Shown here one piece after another: positions 51,798-60,033 of a stretch of DNA of 64,000 bases (positions within the stretch are counted from its first letter, which is position 1; every line of letters starts with the position of its first letter). Source of the DNA: a virus; IMG/VR virus record IMGVR_UViG_3300035698_035310, positions 62,001 to 126,000 of that record; one strand, written 5' to 3'. The notes beneath the pieces are model-generated. The model was not told the origin of the DNA. It saw only the letters and a list, made by a program, of their open reading frames with translations, and did no database searches. The position numbers and the translations under genes are program-made.

Positions 51798-53147
51798 ATG
51801 ACATCAAGTGAATATATTTTAGATACATCAAAAGAATATTCTATATACACTTGCCACAAGCGCGGAATCCCAAGAGTCACCGATGGGCTAAAAAATGGTC
51901 AACGGCAAGCATTATGGCTTATTAGAAACAAAACAGAAAAAATAAAAGTTATTGCACTAGCGGGTGCAATGATTGAATCTGAATTATATCTTCACGGTGA
52001 TAAATCTGCCGCTGATTCGATATCAAAACTTGCTGCACCTTTTTGTAATAACGTTCCTTATCTTGTTGGAAAAGGAAACTTTGGAACACGTGTATCACCC
52101 GTTGGTGGTATTGGTGCGCCAAGATATGTTTCAGTCAAAAAAGGCCAAGCAGTCGAACGGTTGATATATCCTGATTTGGACATAGTTCCATTAATGGATA
52201 ATCACGATGGTTCAACCAAAGAGCCTGAAACGTTCCTTCCTATCATTCCCACCGTTCTATTAAATGGGGTAGCAGGAATTGCCGTAGGTTGGTCAACTGA
52301 TATCCTGCCACATAAGTTAGAAGATTTAATAAAGGCTACCAAAGCAGCACTAGAAGGCAAGAAAGTGCCTAAATTGATACCATCATATGATTATTTTGAT
52401 ATCACAGTCAAAAAAGTTCCAGGTGTTGAAAATTCTTGGGAGTTTACTGGAAAAGTGGAAATCATTAGCACAAGTGTCGCACGAGTTACCGAGTTACCGC
52501 CAGATTTGACATTAGAAAATTTTAGAGCACAGTTAGCACAAATGGAAGATAATGGCGCAATTATGGATTATACTGACAAATCCACGAAAGCAATCAATAT
52601 CGAAATTAAATTCAGACGTGGTTCACTTAAAGATATGTCACCTGAACAATTAATTGATACTCTTAAATTGAAATCTCGAAAAAAAGAACGCATCGTTGTT
52701 ATTGATTGGGATGGACAAGCAATTCGCACATATGATAATCCCGAACAAGTTGTGGTTGATTTTGTTGCGTGGAGATTTACAAAATATATTGAACGTTATG
52801 AAAAATTGCGAGATGTAACTAATAGTGAAATAAAATTTTGGAAGGGTGTGCAAATGTGCTATCTTGATGATCTACCAGATAGATTAACAAAAATGGCAAA
52901 CAAAGCGGAAATGGACAAAGAAATTCAAGATATAACAAAATCAGTCAAATTATCTGACGCACAGATTGATCGTATTTCGAATTTTGCATCATATAGATGG
53001 ACTAAAGATGGATATAAACAATGTGTTGAAAAAATACATGAATTAGAACAACAATATAAAGAATATATTAGATTGTTAAAAAATCCTGATGATATCAAAG
53101 ATATTTTCATTGAAGAAATAGATGCATTAAAAAAGGTTAAGTTCTAA
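51798..53147 (+). CDS. type II DNA topoisomerase medium subunit (gp52/GyrA-like)
   Basis: 449 residues from ATG 51798 (T4 gp52 442); upstream in-frame ATGs lie within the endonuclease gene. The winged-helix domain contains the catalytic Tyr110 (GIGAPRYVSVKKG). GIAVGWSTDILPH and a C-terminal coiled coil (about 350-440) follow, as in T4 gp52. With the 54165 gene it cuts and passes DNA to relieve supercoils at the fork. The Shine-Dalgarno is weak, so translation may be coupled to the endonuclease gene. Confidence 0.93.
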   Translation: MTSSEYILDTSKEYSIYTCHKRGIPRVTDGLKNGQRQALWLIRNKTEKIKVIALAGAMIESELYLHGDKSAADSISKLAAPFCNNVPYLVGKGNFGTRVSPVGGIGAPRYVSVKKGQAVERLIYPDLDIVPLMDNHDGSTKEPETFLPIIPTVLLNGVAGIAVGWSTDILPHKLEDLIKATKAALEGKKVPKLIPSYDYFDITVKKVPGVENSWEFTGKVEIISTSVARVTELPPDLTLENFRAQLAQMEDNGAIMDYTDKSTKAINIEIKFRRGSLKDMSPEQLIDTLKLKSRKKERIVVIDWDGQAIRTYDNPEQVVVDFVAWRFTKYIERYEKLRDVTNSEIKFWKGVQMCYLDDLPDRLTKMANKAEMDKEIQDITKSVKLSDAQIDRISNFASYRWTKDGYKQCVEKIHELEQQYKEYIRLLKNPDDIKDIFIEEIDALKKVKF

Positions 53148-53389
53148 TGAGCGATCCACACAAATATATAATAACATATGGGCCATGCACGGGCAATCCA
53201 TCCAATCATTTAAATTTTCAAAAAAAACATGACGGAAATAAAGTGAAAGAAATAAATGACACACATGGATTGAATGTCAAAGTTGAATATGATATGGAAT
53301 TTCATGGTAATGATCTTCATACACTTACCGTTATATACAGTTCGGATGAAGAATCAGATTTGGTTGCATTTAAATTGTTAACAATATGA
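53147..53389 (+). CDS. small paralogue A of the xAFKL family
   Basis: 80 residues, start in the topoisomerase stop (TAATGA). Ends with SDLVAFKLLTI. Related in layout and C-terminus to the two genes after it. Likely a beta-alpha fold with the C-terminal helix ending in the AFKL motif. Unknown. Confidence 0.62.
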   Translation: MSDPHKYIITYGPCTGNPSNHLNFQKKHDGNKVKEINDTHGLNVKVEYDMEFHGNDLHTLTVIYSSDEESDLVAFKLLTI

Positions 53390-53649
53390 CATTTGAAATA
53401 ATAGATGCAGATGGTACCAAACCGCAATATATCGACGGCAAAGAAATATATGGATGCACACATTATGTTGATTTTGACGGATATGTAAAAGACAAATATG
53501 ATTGGATGCTTGACAATGTTGCCTTATGGTATTATGATGTTCAGCACGAGCCAATGGATAGAAACGGTGATTGTGGCGGTGGTGAATTATTGACAATATA
53601 TTTTACTACGATTGAAGACGCGATGGCGTTTAAATTAGCATGGACTTAA
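53386..53649 (+). CDS. small paralogue B of the xAFKL family
   Basis: 87 residues; ATGA overlap with the preceding stop. Trp/Tyr-rich; ends IEDAMAFKLAWT. A GDCGGGELLTIYF strand precedes the motif. Unknown. Confidence 0.62.
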   Translation: MTFEIIDADGTKPQYIDGKEIYGCTHYVDFDGYVKDKYDWMLDNVALWYYDVQHEPMDRNGDCGGGELLTIYFTTIEDAMAFKLAWT

Positions 53650-53653
53650 CGAA

Positions 53654-53902
53654 ATGGTGTTAAAGAATATGAAAAAACAATATGAATATATGTTTTATGG
53701 CGACAATTATGATTTCGAAGATGTTCGCGAAATAGAAGAATGGTGTGTGGAAAATATTGTTGACATTAATGATTGGTGGTTTGATGAAAAAATAACAAGA
53801 CATTCTGAAGGTATTAATTATATTGGCACTCAATATGAATATGTATTTGGCTTCAAACACGATACAGATGCAATGGCATTTAAAATATTATGGGTTTTTT
53901 AG
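53654..53902 (+). CDS. small paralogue C of the xAFKL family
   Basis: 82 residues (an alternative start at ATG 53669 gives 77). Ends DTDAMAFKILWVF. Third tandem member. Unknown. Confidence 0.6.
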   Translation: MVLKNMKKQYEYMFYGDNYDFEDVREIEEWCVENIVDINDWWFDEKITRHSEGINYIGTQYEYVFGFKHDTDAMAFKILWVF

Positions 53903-53915
53903 AGAGGAATATATC

Positions 53916-54119
53916 ATGACAACTGCTACGAAAGAAGAACAAATAATGTCTGCTTTTTATCTTGTTGGTAATAACGATACCGAACATGATATTAGAGCAT
54001 GGTGGAAACAATATGGTGATTTATACGACGAAGTATTTGCCGATGAAAATAACAGAAAACGATCCCAAGAAATAGCCGATGAGTTATGGATTGAAAAATG
54101 TCCACTTGACAAATCATAA
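53916..54119 (+). CDS. small hypothetical protein
   Basis: 67 residues from ATG 53916 (GAGAGGAA upstream). Acidic and helical, WWKQYG motif. Its end overlaps the next promoter. Confidence 0.55.
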   Translation: MTTATKEEQIMSAFYLVGNNDTEHDIRAWWKQYGDLYDEVFADENNRKRSQEIADELWIEKCPLDKS

Positions 54120-54134
54120 ATAATGTAGTATAAT
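54106..54134 (+). promoter_or_regulatory. consensus sigma70-type promoter
   Basis: TTGACA 54106-54111, spacer 17, TATAAT 54129-54134. Confidence 0.9.
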
Positions 54135-54164
54135 CAATACATTAACATAATAAAGGACGGCTTA

Positions 54165-56045
54165 ATGGTCAATAAAGATGAAGAAATTGATGCACTCAAT
54201 CCATATCAACACTCGCGGTTGCGTACAGAAGTGTATAGTGGTTCAAGACAACCACACACCCAAGAAGTTATCATATACAATGAAAAACATGAACCAATAA
54301 TCGAAGAAGTTACGTGGATTCCTGCATTATTAACATATTATAGAGAAATAGTCGATAACGCTTGTGATGAAGTTATCGGTCTTGGCAATGGCAATCGCGT
54401 CGACATAAACTTTGATAAAGACACCTTCGTGTTTAGTTGCACGGATAATGGTAGAGGTATTCCTATAAAGCCGGTTTCGAAAACTGATGATACACCGATG
54501 GCAACCGCCGTATTGACTAGAACTATGATGGGAAGAAATTTTAGAGAGCGCAAACAAGTTGGTGGACAGAATGGTATGGGTGTAGCCATTTCTGTATATT
54601 GCAGCAAGTGGTCTAAGGTAGAAATTCGCCGTGATAAAAAATTGTTTACACAAAGTTTCGCGGAACACGATATTGAATTAATGATCGAGTTTCCTAAAAC
54701 AAAAAAAGATAAAAATGTTACCACTGGAACAAAAATAACTGTATCACCAAGTGAAAAGGTGTTTCATGGTGGATTGATTATGCCTGAACAATTTTTATAT
54801 TCACGTATATTTGATGTAGCATTGGCTAATCCTACTGTGCAAATATTTTATAACGGTAAGCGCATTCGTGTTAGACCGGCAAGTGAAAAAACATTATTTC
54901 CTAACGATGATACCGTGTATATCGACATTCGTGAAAATGCATTTCGATCACGATTTATATTGAAACCAGATTTTCGTGTTGGTGATGTAATGATGCATTC
55001 GATTGTAAATAACATACCTGTTTTTGATGGTGGTTCACATATCGATGCTTTCACCACCGCGTTCTATTCTGGCTTACTTAATGCTATGGCATCGCAAGCA
55101 AAGAAACGCAAATTGACGTTGCATAGAAACGACGTCAACAGCGGATTATTAATATACAATATCACAACTATGGATGCTCCTGATTTTAACTCACAAGCCA
55201 AAACAAAATTGATCAATGAAGATGTTGGTAAGATAATCAAAAATTATTTTACTGATGAAAAAGTATTCAAAGATATTATTAAAAAGAATCCAACATGGGC
55301 CGAATCGATATTAGAACGTTGTGAAGCAAGAACGCAGAAAAAAGAAGAAAAGGATGTTGCAAAATTATCCAAGAAAAATCTACGAGGGCGCGTTCCTGAA
55401 TTGCTAGATGCTGCTGGTAAAGATAGAAGCAAGTGCATACTATTGCTTGGTGAGGGCGATTCTGCTGTATCAGGCATACCACCAGTGCGCGATCCTGACA
55501 TTCATGGCGTATTGGGCATTCAAGGTAAGATCATGAACGTTAACGGCGAACGTCCAAAGAAAGTATTAGATAGTGCAACGCTGTCATCATTGATGACAAC
55601 CATTGGCTTAGTTATGGGGCAAGTAACTGTTCGCAAAGAAATGAACTACGGTAAAGTTTACTTTGCTACTGATGCTGACCCTGATGGATTAAATATTGCT
55701 GCATTGTTAGCCAATTTCTTTTATACTTATTGGCCTGAATTATTTGACCCTGATAAAGAACCTGTGTTCTACATCTTCAATACGCCGTTTATTATTGCCC
55801 GTAAAGGAAAACAAAATAAATATTGGTATTCACACGACTTTAATGATTTCATACCAACTGAATTTAAAGGATGGGAAATAACAAGAGCAAAAGGTTTAGC
55901 GGCATTGGAAGAACCTGATTGGATTTATTCATTGGCTAAACCCGATTTATACCCGCTAACTGATGATGGCAGAATGGTAGAAGCATTAGATTTGATATTT
56001 AATTCGGATTTAGCGGACGCACGCAAATTATGGATCGGACTTTAA
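54165..56045 (+). CDS. type II DNA topoisomerase large subunit (gp39/60- or GyrB-like), unsplit
   Basis: 626 residues. GHKL ATPase domain: REIVDNACDEVIGLGNGNRV (Asn/Asp), SCTDNGRGIPIKP, GGQNGMGVAI. Transducer to about 390. TOPRIM: LLGEGDSAVSGI (about 425-437), TDADPDGLNIA (about 500-512). In T4 these parts are split between genes 39 and 60; here they are a single ORF. It cuts and reseals DNA with the 51798 subunit. The last 18 bases overlap the minus-strand homing endonuclease. Confidence 0.94.
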   Translation: MVNKDEEIDALNPYQHSRLRTEVYSGSRQPHTQEVIIYNEKHEPIIEEVTWIPALLTYYREIVDNACDEVIGLGNGNRVDINFDKDTFVFSCTDNGRGIPIKPVSKTDDTPMATAVLTRTMMGRNFRERKQVGGQNGMGVAISVYCSKWSKVEIRRDKKLFTQSFAEHDIELMIEFPKTKKDKNVTTGTKITVSPSEKVFHGGLIMPEQFLYSRIFDVALANPTVQIFYNGKRIRVRPASEKTLFPNDDTVYIDIRENAFRSRFILKPDFRVGDVMMHSIVNNIPVFDGGSHIDAFTTAFYSGLLNAMASQAKKRKLTLHRNDVNSGLLIYNITTMDAPDFNSQAKTKLINEDVGKIIKNYFTDEKVFKDIIKKNPTWAESILERCEARTQKKEEKDVAKLSKKNLRGRVPELLDAAGKDRSKCILLLGEGDSAVSGIPPVRDPDIHGVLGIQGKIMNVNGERPKKVLDSATLSSLMTTIGLVMGQVTVRKEMNYGKVYFATDADPDGLNIAALLANFFYTYWPELFDPDKEPVFYIFNTPFIIARKGKQNKYWYSHDFNDFIPTEFKGWEITRAKGLAALEEPDWIYSLAKPDLYPLTDDGRMVEALDLIFNSDLADARKLWIGL

Positions 56046-57158
56046 TTTTATTTTCTTCCAGTCTCTTTCCCACATTGTAATGACATTATATCCTGCATTT
56101 ATTAACATTAATTCTTTTTTAATAGTATTATCATATAATTCACCCATTGTGCATTTTGTTCGTTTATTATAAACCGATCTATCAAATATTTCTGGATTGC
56201 CGTGCCAATAATCGCCATTGAATTCATAAACAGTGTTGGTTATTGGGTTATAACCATCTACAAATTTATCATTGATTTTTTGTTCTAATATTATATTTTT
56301 ATCATTTAAACTATTGAACCATTCGGTTGCTGGTTTTGATATACGATACCTACATGATGGACATCCGGTACCCATTTTGTGTGAATTTGCCTCTTGATAA
56401 AATTCGCCATGTTTTGGACATATTATAATTATTTTTTCAACGCATCCATTATATTCGGTTTTTGAATAATTGTATTTGTAATTATGTATAATTTCTACCT
56501 GTTTAATGTATTCTTCGGTTGATATTAATTTGTCTTTATAAAAGCATTTGATGCATCCACCGCCATTATAATGCGTATCGATTCGTTTTTTAAAAATTCC
56601 ATGTGTTTTACATATTATTTTTATTTCTTGTTTATAGTTAGTATATTGATTGATTAACGAATAGTCATATTTATTATCGTGTACAATATTAAATAAATTT
56701 ATCATATCGATGTGTGTTTCAAATTGTTTTAATTTATTTCGTCTTATTATTTCACTACATTGTTGACAGCCTTGACCTTCTAAATGCCTTGACGCTTGTG
56801 TGATGAATTTTCCATGCTTTTTGCATATAATTGTAATTTTATCATGTGAGTGTGTGTAGACAGTATCCGTGTAATCATATTCATTATCAAATATTTTTTT
56901 TGATTTTTTAATAAATTCTTGAATATTGCTTTTGTTTTTGATTTTATTTTTAATTCCTGCGCTTATTCTACCGCATTTATAACAGCCGACCCCTTTTTTA
57001 TGTTGCCATGCCATTAATTCAAAAATGCCATGTTCTTGACATATAATTTTAATTTTTGTATCTGCATTTTTATAATCAACTAATGAATAATCAAATCGAT
57101 TATTCCATTTTTTAACAAATCGATCAATAACAATAGCAGTGGTTAATTTGCTTGACAT
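56028..57158 (-). CDS. homing-endonuclease-like protein with zinc-finger repeats (DUF723-type) and a VSR-type nuclease domain
   Basis: 376 residues. About five repeats of (Y)DYS...Y.....KI.IIC..HG.F......H..G.GC..C, each a likely zinc-binding DNA-recognition unit. The C-terminal nuclease: VYEFNGDYWHGNPEIFDRSV, then TMGELYDNTIKKELMLINAG and YNVITMWERDW. The same nuclease motif is shared with 50903. It is antisense to, and overlaps, the 3' end of the topoisomerase gene. In T4, a homing endonuclease (mobE) split the homologous gene. Late box upstream on the minus strand. Confidence 0.82.
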   Translation of the reverse strand: MSSKLTTAIVIDRFVKKWNNRFDYSLVDYKNADTKIKIICQEHGIFELMAWQHKKGVGCYKCGRISAGIKNKIKNKSNIQEFIKKSKKIFDNEYDYTDTVYTHSHDKITIICKKHGKFITQASRHLEGQGCQQCSEIIRRNKLKQFETHIDMINLFNIVHDNKYDYSLINQYTNYKQEIKIICKTHGIFKKRIDTHYNGGGCIKCFYKDKLISTEEYIKQVEIIHNYKYNYSKTEYNGCVEKIIIICPKHGEFYQEANSHKMGTGCPSCRYRISKPATEWFNSLNDKNIILEQKINDKFVDGYNPITNTVYEFNGDYWHGNPEIFDRSVYNKRTKCTMGELYDNTIKKELMLINAGYNVITMWERDWKKIKLKSDP

Positions 57159-57180
57159 GGTTTATATACCTTGATATAAT
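57152..57180 (+). promoter_or_regulatory. consensus sigma70-type promoter
   Basis: TTGACA 57152-57157, spacer 17, TATAAT 57175-57180. The -35 box overlaps the start codon of the minus-strand endonuclease gene. Confidence 0.85.
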
Positions 57181-57186
57181 GTATTA

Positions 57187-57200
57187 CTATACTTATTTAG
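57187..57200 (-). promoter_or_regulatory. putative late box, minus strand (CTAAATAAGTATAG)
   Basis: TAAATA reading toward the endonuclease, 29 bases upstream of its start. Confidence 0.45.
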
Positions 57201-57218
57201 TCTTTTTTATAGATAATG

Positions 57219-57226
57219 TATAAATA
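57219..57226 (+). promoter_or_regulatory. putative late promoter (TATAAATA)
   Basis: Exact TATAAATA, 29 bases before ATG 57256; the gene thus has both promoter types. Confidence 0.5.
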
Positions 57227-57255
57227 AAAGAAATAACTTGATAGGAATGATAAAT

Positions 57256-57654
57256 ATGACATCTAAAATATTGCGTTTTCAAAAAACATTAACCCCAAAA
57301 TACGTTAGAGTAATGGCGGATTTTGGTGCCGATGGATTGTGGGACAGCCAAGGTCGCATGAGTGATTGTGATATCGACCTACCCGATGATATTGGATTTC
57401 GTTTAGACGAATGGCAGACATGGTTTAGTAGCAAATATGATTGCGAGTTAGACGATAGGTACTTAACAGAAGTATTTAAAGTTAGAGATTTTGCCGATGA
57501 AGGGTTAGAAATCGCACGCGATCTTAAAATTTATTTGGGTGATGCATGGACTGTAGTTTATTTTGATGCATTTCGATCTATGGTTCATAGCCGTGACAAA
57601 CTAACTGTAAATAGAACATTTTTTGAGTATGAAATAATATGCGATACAGAGTAA
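57256..57654 (+). CDS. hypothetical protein
   Basis: 132 residues from ATG 57256 (AGGAA upstream). Acidic, Trp-rich (DGLWDSQGRMSDCDIDLPDD). Overlaps the PurS-like start by 16 bases. Unknown. Confidence 0.6.
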   Translation: MTSKILRFQKTLTPKYVRVMADFGADGLWDSQGRMSDCDIDLPDDIGFRLDEWQTWFSSKYDCELDDRYLTEVFKVRDFADEGLEIARDLKIYLGDAWTVVYFDAFRSMVHSRDKLTVNRTFFEYEIICDTE

Positions 57655-57857
57655 CAACATTATTGCGCGAAGGAATCAGAGATAATGCCGGTGTGGCATC
57701 AACACTTGCTTTACATCGATTAGGGTTTCCTGACGTCACCAGTGTCCTCATTGGTAATACTTATGAATTTGATTACGAAGGAGACGTTGACGAAATCGTA
57801 AAAGAGTTGTATAATCCAGTAATGGAAGATTATACAGTGGAGGTTATTGAAGAATGA
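57639..57857 (+). CDS. PurS-like subunit of FGAM synthase
   Basis: 72 residues (PurS about 80). MRYRVTTLLREGIRDNAGVA, then ALHRLGFPDVTSVLIGNTYE and VDEIVKELYNPVMEDYTVEV follow the PurS pattern (strand, helix, GF..V..V..G..). In bacteria PurS bridges PurL and PurQ. PurL and PurQ genes are not in this window. Complements the purN at 28477. Overlaps both neighbours, so it is translated with them. Confidence 0.78.
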   Translation: MRYRVTTLLREGIRDNAGVASTLALHRLGFPDVTSVLIGNTYEFDYEGDVDEIVKELYNPVMEDYTVEVIEE

Positions 57858-58201
57858 AAGTATATTTAGATGATTATCGTAAAATACCAGATGACACTTG
57901 GACTTTGGCTACGTCATATCAAAACTTTAGACATGTTATTGAAGATGGCGATGAAGAGATAACTGAAATATCATTCGACCACGATTTGGGGGTAGATAGT
58001 AGCAACCATGTAGCCTTAACAGGCATGGATGCAGTTAAATGGCTAATCAGCCATATAGAATGCTTTGCACCAGAATTAAATAGATCATTAAAAGCCATAT
58101 ATGTTCATAGTGCAAATCCAGTTGGTGCAGAAAATATACGTTCATACTGCAAAAGCGCACAAAAGCACGGAATTTTAAATATGGACGTGGTCGTTAAATA
58201 G
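57854..58201 (+). CDS. cyclic-phosphate-processing receiver-domain (cREC) protein
   Basis: 115 residues. Acidic start MKVYLDDYRKIPDDTW, then SFDHDLGVDSSNHVALTGMD and LKAIYVHSANPVGAENIRSY (with HS and N). This matches the cREC family, thought to process cyclic-phosphate ends or signals in phage and RNA-repair contexts. It lies two genes from a macro domain. ATGA overlap with the PurS-like gene. Confidence 0.75.
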   Translation: MKVYLDDYRKIPDDTWTLATSYQNFRHVIEDGDEEITEISFDHDLGVDSSNHVALTGMDAVKWLISHIECFAPELNRSLKAIYVHSANPVGAENIRSYCKSAQKHGILNMDVVVK

Positions 58202-58207
58202 TATTAT

Positions 58208-58215
58208 AATAAATA
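58208..58215 (+). promoter_or_regulatory. putative late box (AATAAATA)
   Basis: 31 bases before ATG 58246, right after the cREC stop. Confidence 0.45.
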
Positions 58216-58245
58216 TATTATACACGATTTAACGAGGATAAGCAA

Positions 58246-58554
58246 ATGAAGCACTTATTACTATCATTATCTATACTTATGGGTTTAACGTATACAACAA
58301 CATCAGCACACGCACAAGCGGTATGTGGACCACGCGATAGCATGGTAAAACAGCTAGGTAAGGGTTATACAGAAACACAAAAAATGATAGGTTTAGCGGC
58401 AAATGGCAGTTTGATGGAAATATTTACATCAGACATTTCTGGATCGTGGACTATTATGTTAACTGCGCCAAATGATACCACGTGTTTAATGGCGGCAGGA
58501 AAATTTTTTGGTATGGTTAAGGAAACAAAAAAGCCAAATAGTAAAGAAAATTAA
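58246..58554 (+). CDS. small secreted protein of a bacterial family
   Basis: 102 residues with a signal peptide (cleavage near AHAQA, residue 25). The mature part CGPRDSMVKQLGKGYTETQK then LAANGSLMEIFTSDISGSWT and TAPNDTTCLMAAGKFF resembles a periplasmic family common in proteobacteria of unknown function. Two Cys could pair. Likely host-derived. Confidence 0.72.
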   Translation: MKHLLLSLSILMGLTYTTTSAHAQAVCGPRDSMVKQLGKGYTETQKMIGLAANGSLMEIFTSDISGSWTIMLTAPNDTTCLMAAGKFFGMVKETKKPNSKEN

Positions 58555-58570
58555 CAATTAAAGGTGATTG

Positions 58571-59032
58571 ATGAAAATTAGATATAAAATAGGAGATTTG
58601 TTGGATTGTCCTGAACAAACAATATTGCAGGGAGTTAATATGCAGATCAAAATGCGATCTGGGATAGCCAAAGCAATTCGTGAAAAATACCCAGAAGTTT
58701 ACGAAGAATATAAAAAAGTCGCAGAAACAAAGGGTTTACACCTTGGTGATGTTATATGGGTGGCAACAGATGATAAATTGATAGCCAATGGTGTCACACA
58801 AGAATTTTATGGCAGAGATAATAAGTGCTATATTGATTACGAGGCGATACGAACGGTAATGAAAACTATTAATTCTTGTGCTATATTGAGTAATATTACG
58901 CATGTATCCATGCCATTAATAGGTGCAGGATTGGGCGGCGGCGATTTTAGTATAATTTCAAAAATTATTGAAGAAGAGTCCAAGAATTTTCAACCGGTTG
59001 TGTATGTATTAACAGAATCTGATCTTCCGTGA
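58571..59032 (+). CDS. macro-domain protein
   Basis: 153 residues from ATG 58571 (AAGGTGA upstream). Macro-domain motifs: GDLLDCPEQTILQGVNMQIK (Asn), GIAKAIREKYPEVYEEY, then SMPLIGAGLGGGDF. Macro domains bind or hydrolyse ADP-ribose and its derivatives. In a phage it could undo ADP-ribosylation or clear a defence signal. The last 68 bases are antisense to the GIY-YIG gene's 3' end. Confidence 0.82.
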   Translation: MKIRYKIGDLLDCPEQTILQGVNMQIKMRSGIAKAIREKYPEVYEEYKKVAETKGLHLGDVIWVATDDKLIANGVTQEFYGRDNKCYIDYEAIRTVMKTINSCAILSNITHVSMPLIGAGLGGGDFSIISKIIEEESKNFQPVVYVLTESDLP

Positions 59033-59900
59033 GTTTTTTACATTGCCAATTTTTTAATAGTCCGCGATTGGGTTTATAGTTTTCGTTTTTCCACATTTTG
59101 GTTAAAGTCCATATTGGCAAGTTCAAATCTTCCGAAAACGTGATTAAAGTTCCGTATGCTAAATATATATTGTTATCGGGTGCAACAATCCTCCAAATAT
59201 GTTTTTTTGCATTATTATATTTTAATGTATCTGTTCTTTTTTTAATAGACTGTGGTGATAATGGGTTAGTTTTTATACCTTTATTCCATGGAATATTACC
59301 TTTTAGTGTGTTGCTTATTTTCTGTCTCACATCTAATCGTTTTGATGAACTAAGAGCGCCCGTTCTGCCAGTTGGTCTACCGGTCAAAGTTTTGCTTATT
59401 TTTTGTTTTATATTATCTGCATTAGAACCAAATCGTTCCATAAATGATTTTCCTTTATGGCGTAAACTCATTTCATATTTTATTTGCGTCGCTTTTTCTT
59501 TTCCGTATCTTTGTTCTAATGTTATACCTTTTAATTTTTCTCTAAGTAAATTTTTTGTATATTCTGAAGTTTTGCTACCTTTTCTGTTTGGTGGTCTAAG
59601 ACCAAGGCATATATTGGTTAATATTCCGTTTTTTTCAAAATCTATTCTGCCATATTGACGAATTAATTTATCTTCTAAATCATATGCATCATTTTCAGAT
59701 AAATGTTTTGATACAATATGTATAATAGGATGTTGACCATTTTTCAATATATTTTGTATTTTTTTAAACTTTCTTTTATTATCAGCATTGGCTTCAGTTT
59801 CCGTCAAATGTATGAGATAGCGATTTTTGCATCCTTTGCCGATATAAAACGGCTCATTGGTATATGGATCATAATAAATATAGACATAATAAGTATTCAT
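58965..59900 (-). CDS. GIY-YIG homing-endonuclease-like protein
   Basis: 311 residues from ATG 59900 (AGGAG upstream). GIY-YIG core: YYVYIYYDP then PFYIGKGCKNRYLIHLTE, catalytic Arg and Glu in the following helices (LEDKLIRQYGRID). Then NUMOD-like repeats (TLTGRPTGRTGALSS, TLKGNIPWNKGIKT) and a C-terminal DNA-binding helix (LPIWTLTKMWKNENYKPNRG). Similar to T4 Seg proteins. It reads outward from the palindromic late promoter. Confidence 0.85.
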   Translation of the reverse strand: MNTYYVYIYYDPYTNEPFYIGKGCKNRYLIHLTETEANADNKRKFKKIQNILKNGQHPIIHIVSKHLSENDAYDLEDKLIRQYGRIDFEKNGILTNICLGLRPPNRKGSKTSEYTKNLLREKLKGITLEQRYGKEKATQIKYEMSLRHKGKSFMERFGSNADNIKQKISKTLTGRPTGRTGALSSSKRLDVRQKISNTLKGNIPWNKGIKTNPLSPQSIKKRTDTLKYNNAKKHIWRIVAPDNNIYLAYGTLITFSEDLNLPIWTLTKMWKNENYKPNRGLLKNWQCKKLTEDQILLIHTQPVENSWTLLQ

Positions 59901-59955
59901 GCTGTAAACTCCTGTATAGTTTATAGTGTAATTGGGTGTTCCATCACCGCGAATT

Positions 59956-59985
59956 ACATTACTATTTATTAATAAATAGTAATGT
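59956..59985. repeat. 30-bp perfect palindrome with late boxes on both strands
   Basis: Fully self-complementary over 30 bases, with AATAAATAGTAATG on each strand. It lies between the GIY-YIG gene (minus) and the 60010/60033 genes (plus), so it looks like a bidirectional late promoter. Confidence 0.85.
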
Positions 59986-60009
59986 ATCCAACAATTGAGG
60001 ATTAATATT

Positions 60010-60033
60010 ATGCAGGTGAATGACACAATATAA
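60010..60033 (+). CDS. 7-codon leader ORF
   Basis: ATG 60010 follows GAGGATT. MQVNDTI then TAA, which overlaps the next ATG (TAATG). It probably delivers ribosomes to the next gene by coupling. Confidence 0.4.
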   Translation: MQVNDTI

